A stretch of 64,000 nt of DNA from Eleginops maclovinus (GCF_036324505.1 NC_086371.1:2264001-2328000), one strand, 5' to 3'; positions 35,346 through 48,157 are shown, numbered from the stretch's first letter. Translations and numbers: made by a program. Notes: generated by a model not told the origin, from the sequence alone.

Positions 35346-36117
35346 CTCGTGTTTTCAGCTGTATTGCTGCTACATCTTGTATTCATTTAGGTAAATAATC
35401 GTGGATTTAAGTACAAAAATGTCCCAAACAAAGAGAAAAATGAGGATCTGAGCGGTGCAGAGAGGAGCTTTGTGTTGGCTCATTATTGGTGGGCGTATCA
35501 GCTTCCTAACACAACGTCCGCTCGCTGCCAAGCCTTTTCTGGAGGCAGAGGCTAAGTAAGCCTGCCTCCGCTGCCAGCAGCTTGTTGGCAAACGCTAACC
35601 GCCACCTGCTGCTGCTGTCGAGGCGGCGCTGCGGCGACCAGCAGAGCATCTGGGAACCGGAGAGCAGGCGACGTCCCCCCCCCCCCGAGGGCCCGGACCC
35701 AGCAGCCATCTCTGAGGAGGACTTCAAGAGCGTTACGCACAATGGAGATGAGGTTTCTGTTGTTTTAACGCCCCCACTGCAGACACAAGTCACATGTAGT
35801 GAGTAGGAAAGGTAAGAGGAATAAAGTCACAACAGAAAGAATATAGAACTATTATATAACTGTTCATGTTTGAGACTTAAGAAGGCACATCACATGCACA
35901 TTGTACAATATACACTACAGTCTGCACAACAGCTGTTATTTTATCCTCACTTTTCATTCTATTTTCCACATCTTTCTAAATGTTTTATATCTAATTATAT
36001 TGTGTTATTGAGTAAATAATATTCAACCCAAAGGACTTTATCTTTGTATTGCTTTACAGAGCCTTTCCTTTATATACATTATATTATATTTTCCACTTTG
36101 AATCTTTCTGTGTATTT
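35346..36117. other. GC-rich block then AT-rich sequence, no gene proven
   Basis: At 35500-35800 both strands are open for 60-95 codons because of high GC. The plus-strand frame (35582-35806) includes a protein-like stretch ISEEDFKSVTHNGDEVSV, but no splice pattern or family is recognised. It could be an exon fragment, a CpG-rich regulatory block or neither. Confidence 0.3.
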
Positions 36118-36180
36118 TGTTATTCCAAGCTGTCACAGAACCCAAGTTCCCCGCGGGATAAATAAAGCATTCTGATTTTA
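36118..36180 (+). repeat. Interspersed-repeat 3' tail
   Basis: 'TTCCCCGCGGGATAAATAAA' then GCATTCTGATTTT is the plus-strand version of the TTTATT/AGAATCAG tail seen inverted at 796 and 4461. Confidence 0.65.
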
Positions 36181-36362
36181 AAACAGTTATAATAAAAGCC
36201 TCTACATATTTCTTATCTGTCAAAAGAAAGTTCATTAAAATCACCTTAAAGTGCAGTTTAACCGTGGACCCTTTACTGAGCCCTGTGTGGCTGCAGAACA
36301 GTACTCAGATACTGCTGAGGTTCAAGAGTTTGAGTAAAGATGCATATATACACAGTATACAG

Positions 36363-37212
36363 AGTAAAAGTAGAAGTACTCAGATCTTGTACTTGAGTAA
36401 AGTAGAAGTACTCGGATCTTGTACTTGAGTAAAGTAGAAGTACTCAGATCTTGTACTTGAGTAAAGTAGAAGTACTCAGATCTTGTACTTGAGTAAAGTA
36501 GAAGTACTCAGATCTTGTACTTGAGTAAAGTAGAAGTACTCAGATCTTGTACTTGAGTAAAGTAGAAGTACTCAGATCTTGTACTTGAGTAAAGTAGAAG
36601 TACTCAGATCTTGTACTTGAGTAAAGTAGAAGTACTCAGGTCTTGTTCTTGAGTAAAAGTAGAAGTACTCAGGTCTTGTACTTGAGTAAAGAAGAAGTAC
36701 TCAGATCTTGTACTTGAGTAAAGTAGAAGTACTCAGATCTTGTTCTTGAGTAAAGTAGAAGTACTCAGGTCTTGTACTTGAGTAAAGTAGAAGTACTCAG
36801 ATCTTGTACTTGAGTAAAGTAGAAGTACTCAGATCTTGTTCTTGAGTAAAGTAGAAGTATTCAGGTCTTGTACTTGAGTAAAGTAGAAGTACTCAGATCT
36901 TGTACTTGAGTAAAGTAGAAGTACTCAGGTCTTGTACTTGAGTAAAGTAGAAGTACTCAGATCTTGTACTTGAGTAAAGTAGAAGTACTCAGGTCTTGTT
37001 CTTGAGTAAAGTAGAAGTACTCAGGTCTTGTACTTGAGTAAAGTAGAAGTACTCAGGTCTTGTTCTTGAGTAAAGTAGAAGTACTCAGGTCTTGTACTTG
37101 AGTAAAGTAGAAGTACTCAGATCTTGTACTTGAGTAAAGTAGAAGTACTCAGGTCTTGTACTTGAGTAAAGTAGAAGTACTCAGGTCTTGTACTTGAGTA
37201 AAGTAGAAGTAC
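36363..37212 (+). repeat. 32-bp minisatellite (~26 units)
   Basis: The unit contains AGTAGAAGTACTCAGATC, TTGTACTTGAGTAA, period 32. Variants CAGGTC for CAGATC and TTGTTCTTG for TTGTACTTG are clustered towards the right half. 'AGTACTTGAGTAA' words are common in fish dispersed repeats, from which the array probably grew. Confidence 0.97.
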
Positions 37213-38254
37213 CAGAGTGTAGGAATACTCTGTCACAGTGAAAGTATTCTAAATGTTCCTCCAGTGAAAGTAGAAAGTACTCTCCTCTAAATGTACTTAA
37301 AGTAGCGACAGTAAAAGTAGTCATTGTCTGATTGGTCCATTTCAGAATAATATCTCTGATATGTTTTATAATGATTGATCATTAAAGTGTTCTCAGAGCT
37401 GGTAAAGGTGCAGCTAGTTTGAATGGCTTTGTATACTGCAGGGTAGCTGCTGGATTTACTGCAGGTGAACTACAGTCTGATTTAAGGGGGATTATATTTA
37501 CCATCATTAATCCTAATCTGCAGAGTAACACAAAACCAACCAGCATCCGGACCTGACTTCAGAATCCAGCCTGTCTGAAAGACTGAATAGCTCTGGCTCT
37601 CTGAGTAATAGTAGTCACACACTCGACTGTGTGCCAACGCCACTTATTTTCCTTCCACCACTTCTGACTAGCAGAGGAAATTGTAGATGAAAGTCCTGAG
37701 AACCTTTTCCTCACAGGTTTGGAGAGTTCTTTGAGTGTGTTCACGCTGACAGAGGAAGTGAGAGGGAGCAGGTGAGGTAAGAGGACATGAGTTAGATTTG
37801 TTCTCTTGACTTGTTTTAATCTGGTGGTGATTTTTAGAAGGAAATTAGTGAGACAGGCTTCAAACTGAGGACAGGAGTTTTATAATGTCTTACATCACGT
37901 AATAAAAGGATAGCCATCCCTCGCAGATCTCCCACACTTAGGTGACTTAATGACCTGAAATCAATTAATGAATACAGGTCAAAATACAATCATAGATCAA
38001 AACCTCCTTTTCTTACATCAAACCAAGGGGACAACCTCCAGGTCTGAGAAGTGATGTAGAAATGTCGAAACAGAAGTCAGATTGCATAGAAGTCTACGAG
38101 AAAACTGACCTTTCTTTTCACATGCATTTAATTATAATTGACTTATATTTACAAATACCATATTGTAAGTTCACTCACTGTATTTGACATCCTGAGTGTT
38201 CTGCCGCCATATTTGATTGTCCGTCGCGGTCTTGGAAGTGCGACAGACGTTGAA
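37213..38254. other. Unassigned sequence
   Basis: The first ~110 bp hold decayed versions of the 32-bp unit (AGTGAAAGTAGAAAGTAC). No gene is recognised beyond that. Confidence 0.4.
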
Positions 38255-38760
38255 GCTTCATTTGTTAGTGGTCAAACGGTGGTACTACAACTTCTGCGTC
38301 AATTGGTGTCCCAAAAATACTTTTCCCCGTTGACCTATATTGGAAAAGAGCAGCTCTTATTTAAATCCTTACGTTTTTGACATGCGCTACAAGCCACATC
38401 CAGAGATATTTTCTCTCCGGCCATGAGGCTGCAGATCGGAGGCGGGACTTAAACAAAATGCAAACATGCGGATATGGGTACTTTTGAATTCGAGCCTCAG
38501 GTCAGTTTGGCTTCGTGCACCACTGAGCAACCTTTACAGGAATGAACAGGGTCCGGCTTCCAATGCCGTTTCCATTTCTCTTTATACAACCATGGATCAA
38601 ACCCCCAGAAAAGGGGCCGGGCGTTGCAGGATATTTTCTGTAGTGGTCAAACGTTGGTACTACAGCTGTCGTGTAAGTCCGTGACGTCATTGGGTCTAAA
38701 AACACTTTTCCCCAAGACTTAAATTGGGAACGACACGTCTCTAAATCAGCATATCATTCT
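38255..38760 (+). repeat. Duplicated dispersed-repeat module
   Basis: Two related blocks, GTGGTCAAACGGTGGTACTA ... AATACTTTTCCCC (38270-38345) and GTGGTCAAACGTTGGTACTA ... AACACTTTTCCCC (38643-38730), lie ~373 bp apart in the same orientation. They are either two adjacent copies of a short repeat or the ends of one element. The 72-codon ORF at 38466-38684 lies inside. Confidence 0.55.
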
Positions 38761-40371
38761 TTTAGTTTTAGCTAAACAAATACCCAGCACAACCACTAGA
38801 ATATCACTTATTTGAATCATTAGATCCCAAACGTTGTGGCATGCAGAGTTATTATACCTCTCCGTTCATCGTGGGTTCATCGTGGGTTCATGTTCACAAT
38901 GACAAAAGTTACATGCTTCTAGTAAATGGTCAAAACGTTACAACACCAGGCAGGAAATACAGGGTTTTAGAATAATAAAAACGTCCTAAAGGAGCTGTCA
39001 GTGAAACGGCCACTGGAGGCAGCTTCAGGTGAGATCCAGGTAAACATGGGCAGCATCACAACATTACATATTCTTTAGTAAAAGCAGCCGTCAACACTTT
39101 CCCCACCTTTCCATCCCCTATGATTCTCCTTCTCGATTGTATGAATATTTTATTGTTTATGACTTGTTGTTCTGACTGCGTTCACCTTGAAATGCAGCTT
39201 GAGGGATGAGGGAAGTTCTCTGAATGTACTTAGAAAGTTTGACAGTAGTTAAAACTAAAAAAAACAACAACTTGTTTTCTGTATGAATCACTTTCTCATC
39301 TCTTATTGATTCGCCGCTCATTTCATCTCTCCTTTTACTCCTCGAGTGCTCGGCGTACGAAAGATTTTCATTATATCTGAATAAACACAAAACATCCAGG
39401 CGAGACGCATCGAGCTGGAACTGTTTCTGACGACTAGGAGAGCGCTGATGAACGTGTGCACCAGGACTATTTGTTTCCTCTAATATTCCTCACAACATCC
39501 AGCTTCTGTTTCCGTTAGGAGAACATGTGAGGGAGGGGGGGGGGGGGTGATGTGTTGACCTCTGACCTCCACTCAGTGTTTTTACTCCCACAGTTTCTCT
39601 CCCTCCGTCCTCCCACTCATCACTCTGCCTTCCATAATGCAGCCCACCCAAAACTGCCCGTTATCACGCGGACGCCGTTTGATTTACTTCCATCATTTGA
39701 ACGAAGGAGGAAGAACAGTTAATTTTCCTCCTGTTAGAGTAATTAAATTAAGACAAATACACTAATCAAAGATCAATATGTACTTTGTTGTTTAGAGGAG
39801 TTTGTCTTTACACATGGTGCAGCCTTAGAAAGACAGTTTCCCATCACAAAAACATGCTATACTACATACCAAAACATCCAACGGTGGCTTTGAATAATGT
39901 ATGTTTCGCTGATGGTAGATTGTTGTGTTGACTTTTGATTGTGGTTTTGCTTTTATATTACTGTTGACACACCGTCCGTGTTTGAGTAAAATAAGACTTG
40001 CTTGTCCTTTCTTTTCAACATGTGCTACCACAATGCTTAAAGTCTACATTAAATAATTGCCATGAGTGGAACAAAGCTAATAATAAAATACAAGACAGAA
40101 TTATGAAGATGATTGGGGTTTGGTTATTCTATAATATAACATGGTTACACATTGTTTAGGCTAGCTTCCCATCTTCTTGTACCACAGCCACGGTCACAGC
40201 GTAGCTAATGCATTGTTAGCCAGGTATGCTAACCGTCGTCAAACTAAGAAGGGATTTAGCTGGACAGGCTGCTATAGAAGCAGTCTTTGTTCAGGACTTA
40301 GTTTTGAGGACATGCAGCTGACTTGGTTTTTGTGTTTCCTGTTTTATTTTGAAATGTAGTTTTCATCCTTG
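38761..40371. other. Unassigned sequence
   Basis: About 1.6 kb. It holds a G-run at 39533-39547 followed closely by a DR1-type motif (separate entry). Otherwise AT-rich with no recognised gene. Confidence 0.35.
39556..39568 (-). promoter_or_regulatory. DR1 nuclear-receptor-type motif
   Basis: TGACCTCTGACCT on the plus strand is AGGTCAGAGGTCA on the minus strand, two perfect half-sites with a one-base spacer. Function is not shown. Confidence 0.35.
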
Positions 40372-40686
40372 TCCAGCAGTGGCTCAGTCAGTAGGGGCTT
40401 AGACTGGGAATCGTAGGGTCGCCGGTTCAAGTCCCCAAACAGACTTGAAATATGGAAAGTGGACTGCTACTTGGAGAGGTCCCAGTTCACCTCCTAGGCC
40501 CTGCTGTGGTGCCCTTGAGCAAGGCACCGGACACCTCCAATCCCCCCCTCCCCATTGCTCCCCGGGCGCTGCACAGTAGCTGCCCACTGCTCCTAGTACT
40601 AGGATGGGTTAAATGCAGAGGACACATTTCACTGTGTGTGCTCTGCTGTGTGTGTGTGTGACACTAAAGAGGGTTTCATCCTCCGA
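40372..40686 (+). mobile_element. tRNA-derived V-SINE-like element, young copy 2
   Basis: The architecture matches 34001-34310, with about a dozen differences and small indels over ~310 bp; the differences include GGGCGCTGCACAGTAG versus GGGCACTGCACGATAG. The tail extends GTGTGTGTGACACTAAAGAG. TTTCATCCT occurs just left of the head and in the tail, but because the tail of copy 1 also has it, it is not clear evidence of a target duplication. Confidence 0.9.
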
Positions 40687-40995
40687 TTCTCTTCCTGTAT
40701 TTCTGTTTTCTTGACCTTTTTTTAATTGTCTGTCCCGTCCCTGATCTTATCCACCTGTCTCTATCACCTGCTGCCTTCTGCCTTCTCCAGCTGTGTTAAG
40801 TCTTTGTGATTCGTCCAGTAATCCCTAGTTTTCTCTCTGATCTTAATCAATGTTCCCCAGTGTGTCGTAGTTCCTGGTCTCCTATCTGTATTTTTCTGGA
40901 TTGTCCTTGGTGGTACCTTCCTGGTTTTGCTCCTGTGTTTCCTGGTTTGTTCCTCATTTAGTTTTGCTGTTTTTGTTTCTTTTCTCTGGTCATTC
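40687..40995 (+). repeat. Teleost dispersed repeat (retroposon 3'-region-like)
   Basis: Pyrimidine-rich sentences such as CTTATCCACCTGTCTCTATC, CAGCTGTGTTAAGTC and TGTGTTTCCTGG match the opposite strand of 20437-20820. The 128-codon minus ORF (40764-41150) is compositional. Confidence 0.5.
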
Positions 40996-41700
<705 letters not shown>

Positions 41701-41798
41701 GCGTTTTACTACATTCTTTCAGAAACATAAATAACAGGCAAAGCAATAATCACAGTATTAAACTTTAAATACTACTGTTTACATACAACTACAGTGAG

Positions 41799-41800
<2 letters not shown>

Positions 41801-41874
<74 letters not shown>
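41801..41874. repeat. (CA)n microsatellite, 37 units
   Basis: A pure CA run 100 bp after the previous one. Confidence 0.98.
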
Positions 41875-41875
<1 letters not shown>

Positions 41876-41959
41876 CAGAGCCTATATATAGCTAATGTCA
41901 TTTGGATTTATGCGACCACATTTCTTTCTGCTGTAAAATCCAGGCACATTTCTTTGTTG

Positions 41960-41960
<1 letters not shown>

Positions 41961-42045
<85 letters not shown>
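41961..42045. repeat. (GT)n microsatellite, ~42 units
   Basis: A pure GT run, complementary to the two CA runs just upstream. Confidence 0.98.
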
Positions 42046-42046
<1 letters not shown>

Positions 42047-42483
42047 CTACCTTCTAAATGTTTCCCGGCAGTCCGACCAATCAGCTGTCAGTCAGCAGTT
42101 AGGTGGGCGGGGCCAGGAAGTTCTCTGGAGGTCTGATTCACTTTCGTCCAAACGGAGCGAGTCTCTGCGACGTAATGAGGACACGAGGACATCTCGTTAG
42201 GAGCTGCCACTTCTGATTAGACTTCATTAGCTCTCCGTCGCTATTCTCTTCTCTTTCCTCAGCCGACTCCTCTCTATCTGTACCTCTAATCCTTTACTTT
42301 ATATGGCTTCTAGGTTTCTTTGGTTGGTTTGAGTTCAATAGATTTATAATGAAGGTTTTACTTTCTGTCAGGATAAATGTAAATATGAATATTGTGTTTG
42401 TAAAAAGTATTTTCCTGTCCTACCAGATATGAGCCACTGTGAAATGACCATTGTTTTCCATTATATTTATCCATATTTATTTA
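42046..42483. other. Unassigned sequence
   Basis: Nothing recognised. Confidence 0.4.
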
Positions 42484-42577
42484 GAAAATGAAGCTGTGGC
42501 TCAGTGGGTAGTGCGGCACTGGTGCGATCCCCACAGCAGTCAGCATGTCGTTGTGACCCTGGGAAAGACACCTCTTA
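42484..42577 (+). mobile_element. Truncated tRNA-derived SINE head
   Basis: AGCTGTGGCTCAGTGGGTAG (A-box region), GTGCGATCCCCACAGCAGTC (B-box decayed) and TGACCCTGGGAAAGACAC. It stops where repeat R copy 2 begins. Confidence 0.65.
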
Positions 42578-42985
42578 TCAGATTTCCCCCGTAAAATGTG
42601 AAAGTGAGGCCAGAAAACGATATCTCTGTGAGTCAGAAAGGGTTTAATGAGTCCAGAGATATGGAGATGGGGTCAGATGTCTGGTCAGACGGCAGAGACA
42701 GCTTACGGAGGATAAATAGGGGACGGATGTCCGGTGGGTCTGCGGGGGACGAGTGGCAGGCAGCAGGCTGACACTGAGACTGAGATTTCTGATCCTTTCT
42801 TTCACTCTCCTTTTTTCTGGAGAGGAAGTAAAGGAACCTCTGGATTTATGTGTTGTTTGAGGTGCAATATATGACTCAGCAGCTTTAAGACATGAACTGT
42901 TATTTCCTGCTTCGCTCTGATGGAGGAGTTTCACCTGAAAGTGGGCGGGGCTTAGTTTAGACCGGACGTGACGTTACCGCCTAAT
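42578..42985 (-). repeat. Dispersed repeat R, copy 2 (inverted)
   Basis: Reverse complement of 8203-8617, recognised over its whole length (TTTAATGAGTCCAGAGATAT, TGGCAGGCAGCAGGCTGACA, ATGACTCAGCAGCTTTAAGA). The 96-codon minus ORF here matches the reading of copy 1 but with indels, so it is not conserved coding sequence. Confidence 0.8.
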
Positions 42986-43727
42986 GGTATATTTTAGAGA
43001 TATTTAAACCCATAATGTAAGGTTTCCCTTTTCCTTTCTTCTTTATAATCATCTATATTGTTTATTTTTTGGGGGCATGCTTGTTCCTGTGTGTTATTAT
43101 TCTGGATAGGACCGAGGATCCTTCAGCTAAACTCAGTAAACCTGCTGGAAAAGGGTTAAATAAATCATTTTGAGGTCAGATTCTTTCTCCTGAAGTACAC
43201 AATAAGTGAAAACTCAACCTTGACTCCTTCCTGACACCCTGGTTCCTTCAGCTCCGGGAGAACATTGGAAACTTCTCCAATTACTATTATTTTTCGTCGT
43301 TATCGTCAGCCACAATGTGACCTCTGCGTGGGAGACCCGGGCCAGAGCGCTCGAGTCGGTCCATGTTTGTGACATCCTTGTTGGTGTGGGCCGGACGGGT
43401 TCGGGGTGAGATGTTGGTCGAAGCAAAAGATGAGCAACAAAGTGCAGAAAGGACTTTATCAGCTGGGTAACAGGTGTGAACGTGTGCAAATGTGTGTCTT
43501 ATCTAGGGCGGAGGGATATGAATTCAATCATTTATCCCAATTATTGTTGACCAATTACCTTGATATGGATATTGTATGATGATTTAGGGTTGGTCATTGC
43601 TGCAAATGTTGATAAATGTGGATTTCATCATAATCTAAGACCATATTGAGACTCATATCAATAAAGAGATATACAATCGGTATATTTACTCTACTCATGG
43701 AGGTTGGAGGGAGGAGCGAGCTGTCTG
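42986..43727. other. Unassigned sequence
   Basis: No gene is recognised. Part (43500-43690) is AT-rich with repeated TTATCCC/TTGATAAATG words. Confidence 0.4.
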
Positions 43728-45440
43728 TATGTGTGTATCTGCAGTAGATGTTATCTTATGCATGTGTGTGTCTGTAGTTTATCTTATGCATGTGTGTGTC
43801 TGTAGTTTATCTTATGCATGTGTGTGTCTGTAGTTTATCTTATGCATGTGTGTGTCTATAGTTTATCTTATGCATGTGTGTGTCTGTAGTTTATCTTATG
43901 CATGTGTGTGTCTGCAGTTTATCTTGTGTTATGCATGTGTGTGTCTGTAGTTTATCTTATGCATGTGTGTGTCTGTAGTTTATCTTATGCATGTGTGTGT
44001 CTGTAGTTTATCTTATGCATGTGTGTGTCTGTAGTTTATGTTGTGTTATGCATGTGTGTGTCTGCAGTTTATCTTATGCATGTGTGTGTCTGTAGTTTAT
44101 CTTATGCATGTGTGTGTCTGTAGTTTATCTTATGCATGTGTGTGTCTGTAGTTTATCTTATGCATGTGTGTGTCTGTAGTTTATATTGTGTTATGCATGT
44201 GTGTGTCTGTAGTTTATCTTATGCATGTGTGTGTCTGTAGTTTATATTGTGTTATGCATGTGTGTGTCTGTAGTTTATCTTATGCATGTGTGTGTCTGCA
44301 GTTTATCTTGTGTTATGCATGTGTGTGTGTCTGCAGTTTATCTTGTGTTATGCATGTGTGTGTATCTATAGTTTATCTTGTGTTATGCATGTCTGTGTCT
44401 GCAGTTTATCTTGTGTTATGCATGTGTGTGTGTCTGTAGTTTATCTTATCTTATGTATGTGTGTGTCTGTAGTTTATCTTATGCATGTGTGTGTGTAGTT
44501 TATCTTGTGTTATGCATGTGTGTGTCTGTAGTTTATCCTATGCATGTGTGTGTCTGTAGTTTATCTTGTGCATGTGTGTGTCTGTAGTTTATATTGTGTT
44601 ATGCATGTGTGTGTCTGTAGTTTATCTTGTGTTATGCATGTGTGTGTCTGTAGTTTATCTTGTGCATGTGTGTGTCTGTAGTTTATATTGTGTTATGCAT
44701 GTGTGTGTCTGTAGTTTATCTTATGCATGTGTGTGTCTGTAGTTTATCTTGTGTTATGCATGTGTGTGTCTGTAGTTTATCTTATGCATGTGTGTGTCTG
44801 TAGTTTATCTTGTGGTATGCATGTGTGTGTGTCTGTAGTTTATCTTGTGTTATGCATGTGTGTGTCTGTAGTTTATCTTATGCATGTGTGTGTCTGTAGT
44901 TTATCTTGTGTTATGCATGTGTGTGTCTGTAGTTTATCCTATGCATGTGTGTGTCTGTAGTTTATCCTATGCATGTGTGTGTCTGTAGTTTATCTTGTGC
45001 ATGTGTGTGTCTGTAGTTTATATTGTGTTATGCATGTGTGTGTCTGTAGTTTATCTTGTGTTATGCATGTGTGTGTCTGTAGTTTATCTTGTGCATGTGT
45101 GTGTCTGTAGTTTATATTGTGTTATGCATGTGTGTGTCTGTAGTTTATCTTATGCATGTGTGTGTCTGTAGTTTATCTTGTGTTATGCATGTGTGTGTCT
45201 GTAGTTTATCTTATGCATGTGTGTGTCTGTAGTTTATCTTGTGGTATGCATGTGTGTGTCTGTAGTTTATCTTATGCATGTGTGTGTCTGTAGTTTATCT
45301 TGTGTTATGCATGTGTGTGTCTGTAGTTTATCCTATGCATGTGTGTGTCTGTAGTTTATCCTATGCATGTGTGTGTCTGTAGTTTATCTTGTGCATGTGT
45401 GTGTCTGTAGTTTATCTTGTGGTATGCATGTGTGTGTTTT
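43728..45440 (+). repeat. 28/33-bp minisatellite with higher-order structure
   Basis: The basic word is ATGCATGTGTGTGTCTGTAG plus TTTATCTT, giving a 28-bp unit; a TGTGTT insertion gives a 33-bp unit, and TTTATATTG, TTTATCCTA, CTTGTGG and TTGTGCATG mark further variants. Rare ATATTG variants at 44591 and 44685 recur at 45020 and 45114, both 429 bp later, and the order of variants between them also repeats. ORFs encoding Cys/Val/Tyr-rich peptides are artefacts. Confidence 0.96.
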
Positions 45441-46595
45441 ATAATTTTTGTATTCATTTTTTAGGACCCCCTCAAAAACGAGATGCTACATCCCGAGGGT
45501 TATCCTTCAGTAATCTCCAAACGTCCTCAAAATCATGGTCTTGTCATGTATGTGGGCTGGCTCAACTACCAGAATGCTACCTAATATTAAAAGGTGTTTC
45601 ACTTGATAACAGGTGGTTCTTAAAGGTATCTGTATCTGTGTTAAGATGTGGTTGAAAGCTCACAAAAAGAGCAAATGGACTTTGGGGTTCATGAAGTTTA
45701 TTTAAGTCTGAACGCCATGCAGCATTATTTGAGGATGCAAAGCGTTACTTTCTTGCATTCATCAAATATAATCCCTCTTGTTTGTGATGTTTATCCACCT
45801 ACAGGTATGTGTATTATGTAGTTATACCTTTAGTAGAGTCTACAGATATTAGTTACATGAAATAAGGTTGAAAAAGAAGCCTAAACTTTAACTTAATCAG
45901 CCAGAGAAAGTGCCATGTAATTGTTCCTTCCTCTTCATTGGGGCTTTACACTCTTAAGATTTCAAATTCCGAAGAAATTAAAAAGGTTAACAAGAACGAA
46001 CTCTCTCCCCCTTTCTCCAGCGCACCTACACCCCCCGCTCTGTGAATATATTGTACAGCGATTTACGCCTACGTGACTAAACGTCAAGTCACACAGTGAC
46101 GTCAGAACCACAGCCTCCCTCTCAACCCTTTTTTCTAAACCCTCGTTTATTTCTTTTTCACCAAAAATCACATTTTTTGGGATGAAAGTGAAGTCAGAGC
46201 TGCATTTAAAGAAGAATAAGCAGAAGAGGTTTCCTGGCCTGCAGCGGTGCCTTGTTGTGCCTCGGTCCCCGCGGTCCCTCTGACAGGACTCGTCCTCCTG
46301 TGTTGCGTTATTAAAAACCTCTGGGATCATCCGAGTCTCCTGCAGCCTGGGGCGCCTAATCTGAACCTGGTACTCCACATTACATCAGCACGCAAACTCT
46401 CTAAAAGCTGTGGACATCATGTGTGTGAAGGCTTTGGTGTCGCTTCATATCGTTGTTCTTAATGTTAAAGACAAGTTGGGGATTCAAGGACACGCTAACA
46501 ATACTCTGAGAGGAGGAAATTAACTTTTGACTCGCGCCAAATTCAAACCGGGGACTCCGCGAAGTAGTGTTTTGATGAAATAAATCAATGTTTCT
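45441..46595. other. Unassigned sequence
   Basis: ORFs at 45389-45655 (+) and 45962-46378 (-) start in, or overlap, non-coding-looking sequence and show no domain. An acceptor-like TTCATTTTTTAGGACC occurs at 45452-45467, but no convincing exon follows. Confidence 0.35.
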
Positions 46596-48077
46596 GCAGG
46601 AGAGGACTCTTTAAAGTAGAGACACCTCATACTGATATACACCTGAACATCAGCAGGAGAGGACTCTTTAAAGTAGAGACACCTCATACTGATATACACC
46701 TGAACATCAGCAGGAGAGGACTCTTTAAAGTAGAGACACCTCATACTGATATACACCTGAACATCAGCAGGAGAGGACTCTTTAAAGTAGAGACACCTCA
46801 TACTGATATACACCTGAACATCAGCAGGAGAGGACTCTTTAAAGTAGAGACACCTCATACTGATATACACCTGAACATCAGCAGGAGAGGACTCTTTAAA
46901 GTAGAGACACCTCATACTGATATACACCTGAACATCAGCAGGAGAGGACTCTTTAAAGTAGAGACTCTACATACTGATATACACCTGAACATCAGCAGGA
47001 GAGGACTCTTTAAAGTAGAGACACTACATACTGATATACACCTGAACATCAGCAGGAGAGGACTCTTTAAAGTAGAGACACTACATACTGATATACACCT
47101 GAACATCAGCAGGAGAGGACTCTTTAAAGTAGAGACTCTACATACTGATATACACCTGAACATCAGCAGGAGAGGACTCTTTAAAGTAGAGACACTACAT
47201 ACTGATATACACCTGAACATCAGCAGGAGAGGACTCTTTAAAGTAGAGACACTACATACTGATATACACCTGAACATCAGCAGGAGAGGACTCTTTAAAG
47301 TAGAGACACTACATACTGATATACACCTGAACATCAGCAGGAGAGGACTCTTTAAAGTAGAGACTCTACATACTGATATACACCTGAACATCAGCAGGAG
47401 AGGACTCTTTAAAGTAGACACTCTGCATACTGATATACACCTGAACATCAGCAGGAGAGGACTCTTTAAAGTAGAGACACTACATACTGATATACACCTG
47501 AACATCAGCAGGAGAGGACTCTTTAAAGTAGAGACTCTACATACTGATATACACCTGAACATCAGCAGGAGAGGACTCTTTAAAGTAGAGACACTACATA
47601 CTGATATACACCTGAACATCAGCAGGAGAGGACTCTTTAAAGTAGAGACACTACATACTGATATACACCTGAACATCAGCAGGAGAGGACTCTTTAAAGT
47701 AGAGACTCTACATACTGATATACACCTGAACATCAGCAGGAGAGGACTCTTTAAAGTAGAGACACTACATACTGATATACACCTGAACATCAGCAGGAGA
47801 GGACTCTTTAAAGTAGAGACTCTACATACTGACATACACTGAACATCAGCAGGAGAGGACTCTTTAAAGTAGAGACACTACATACTGATATACACCTGAA
47901 CATCAGCAGGAGAGGACTCTTTAAAGTAGAGACACTACATACTGATATACACCTGAACATCAGCAGGAGAGGACTCTTTAAAGTAGAGACTCTACATACT
48001 GATATACACCTGAACATCAGCAGGAGAGGACTCTTTAAAGTAGAGACACTACATACTGATATACACCTGAACATCAG
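46596..48077 (-). repeat. 57-bp minisatellite (26 units)
   Basis: The unit has AGGAGAGGACTCTTTAAAGT, AGAGACACTACATACTGA and TATACACCTGAACATCAGC, period 57 = 3 x 19. Left-end units read GACACCTCAT and the rest alternate GACACTACAT and GACTCTACAT. Because 57 is a multiple of three and no stop occurs in two minus-strand frames, it produces open frames of 307 codons (46912-47835) and 135 codons (46520-46927) with 19-residue repeats. A one-base loss near 47831 (GACATACACTGAAC) breaks the frame. Confidence 0.97.
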
Positions 48078-48157
48078 GATTTTTGTCTGTCTCAAATAAA
48101 CTACCAGTCCCTTCTCAATCTTATTTTCTATCTTGATCCTCTGCTCGACTCCCGTCA

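Noticed and set aside
35582..35806. Coding exon in the GC-rich block
   Set aside because: Several frames on both strands are open together because of base composition; one acidic stretch is protein-like but lacks splice support.
36363..37212. Possible CRISPR-like regular repeats
   Set aside because: Units are contiguous with no unique spacers and the DNA is clearly vertebrate; it is a minisatellite.
44164..44960. Cys/Val-rich ORFs
   Set aside because: They are the 28/33-bp minisatellite; GTGTGT and TGCATG contain no stops.
46912..47835. 307-codon minus-strand ORF
   Set aside because: It is the 57-bp minisatellite read in a stop-free frame; another frame is open over adjacent units and a one-base deletion breaks it.
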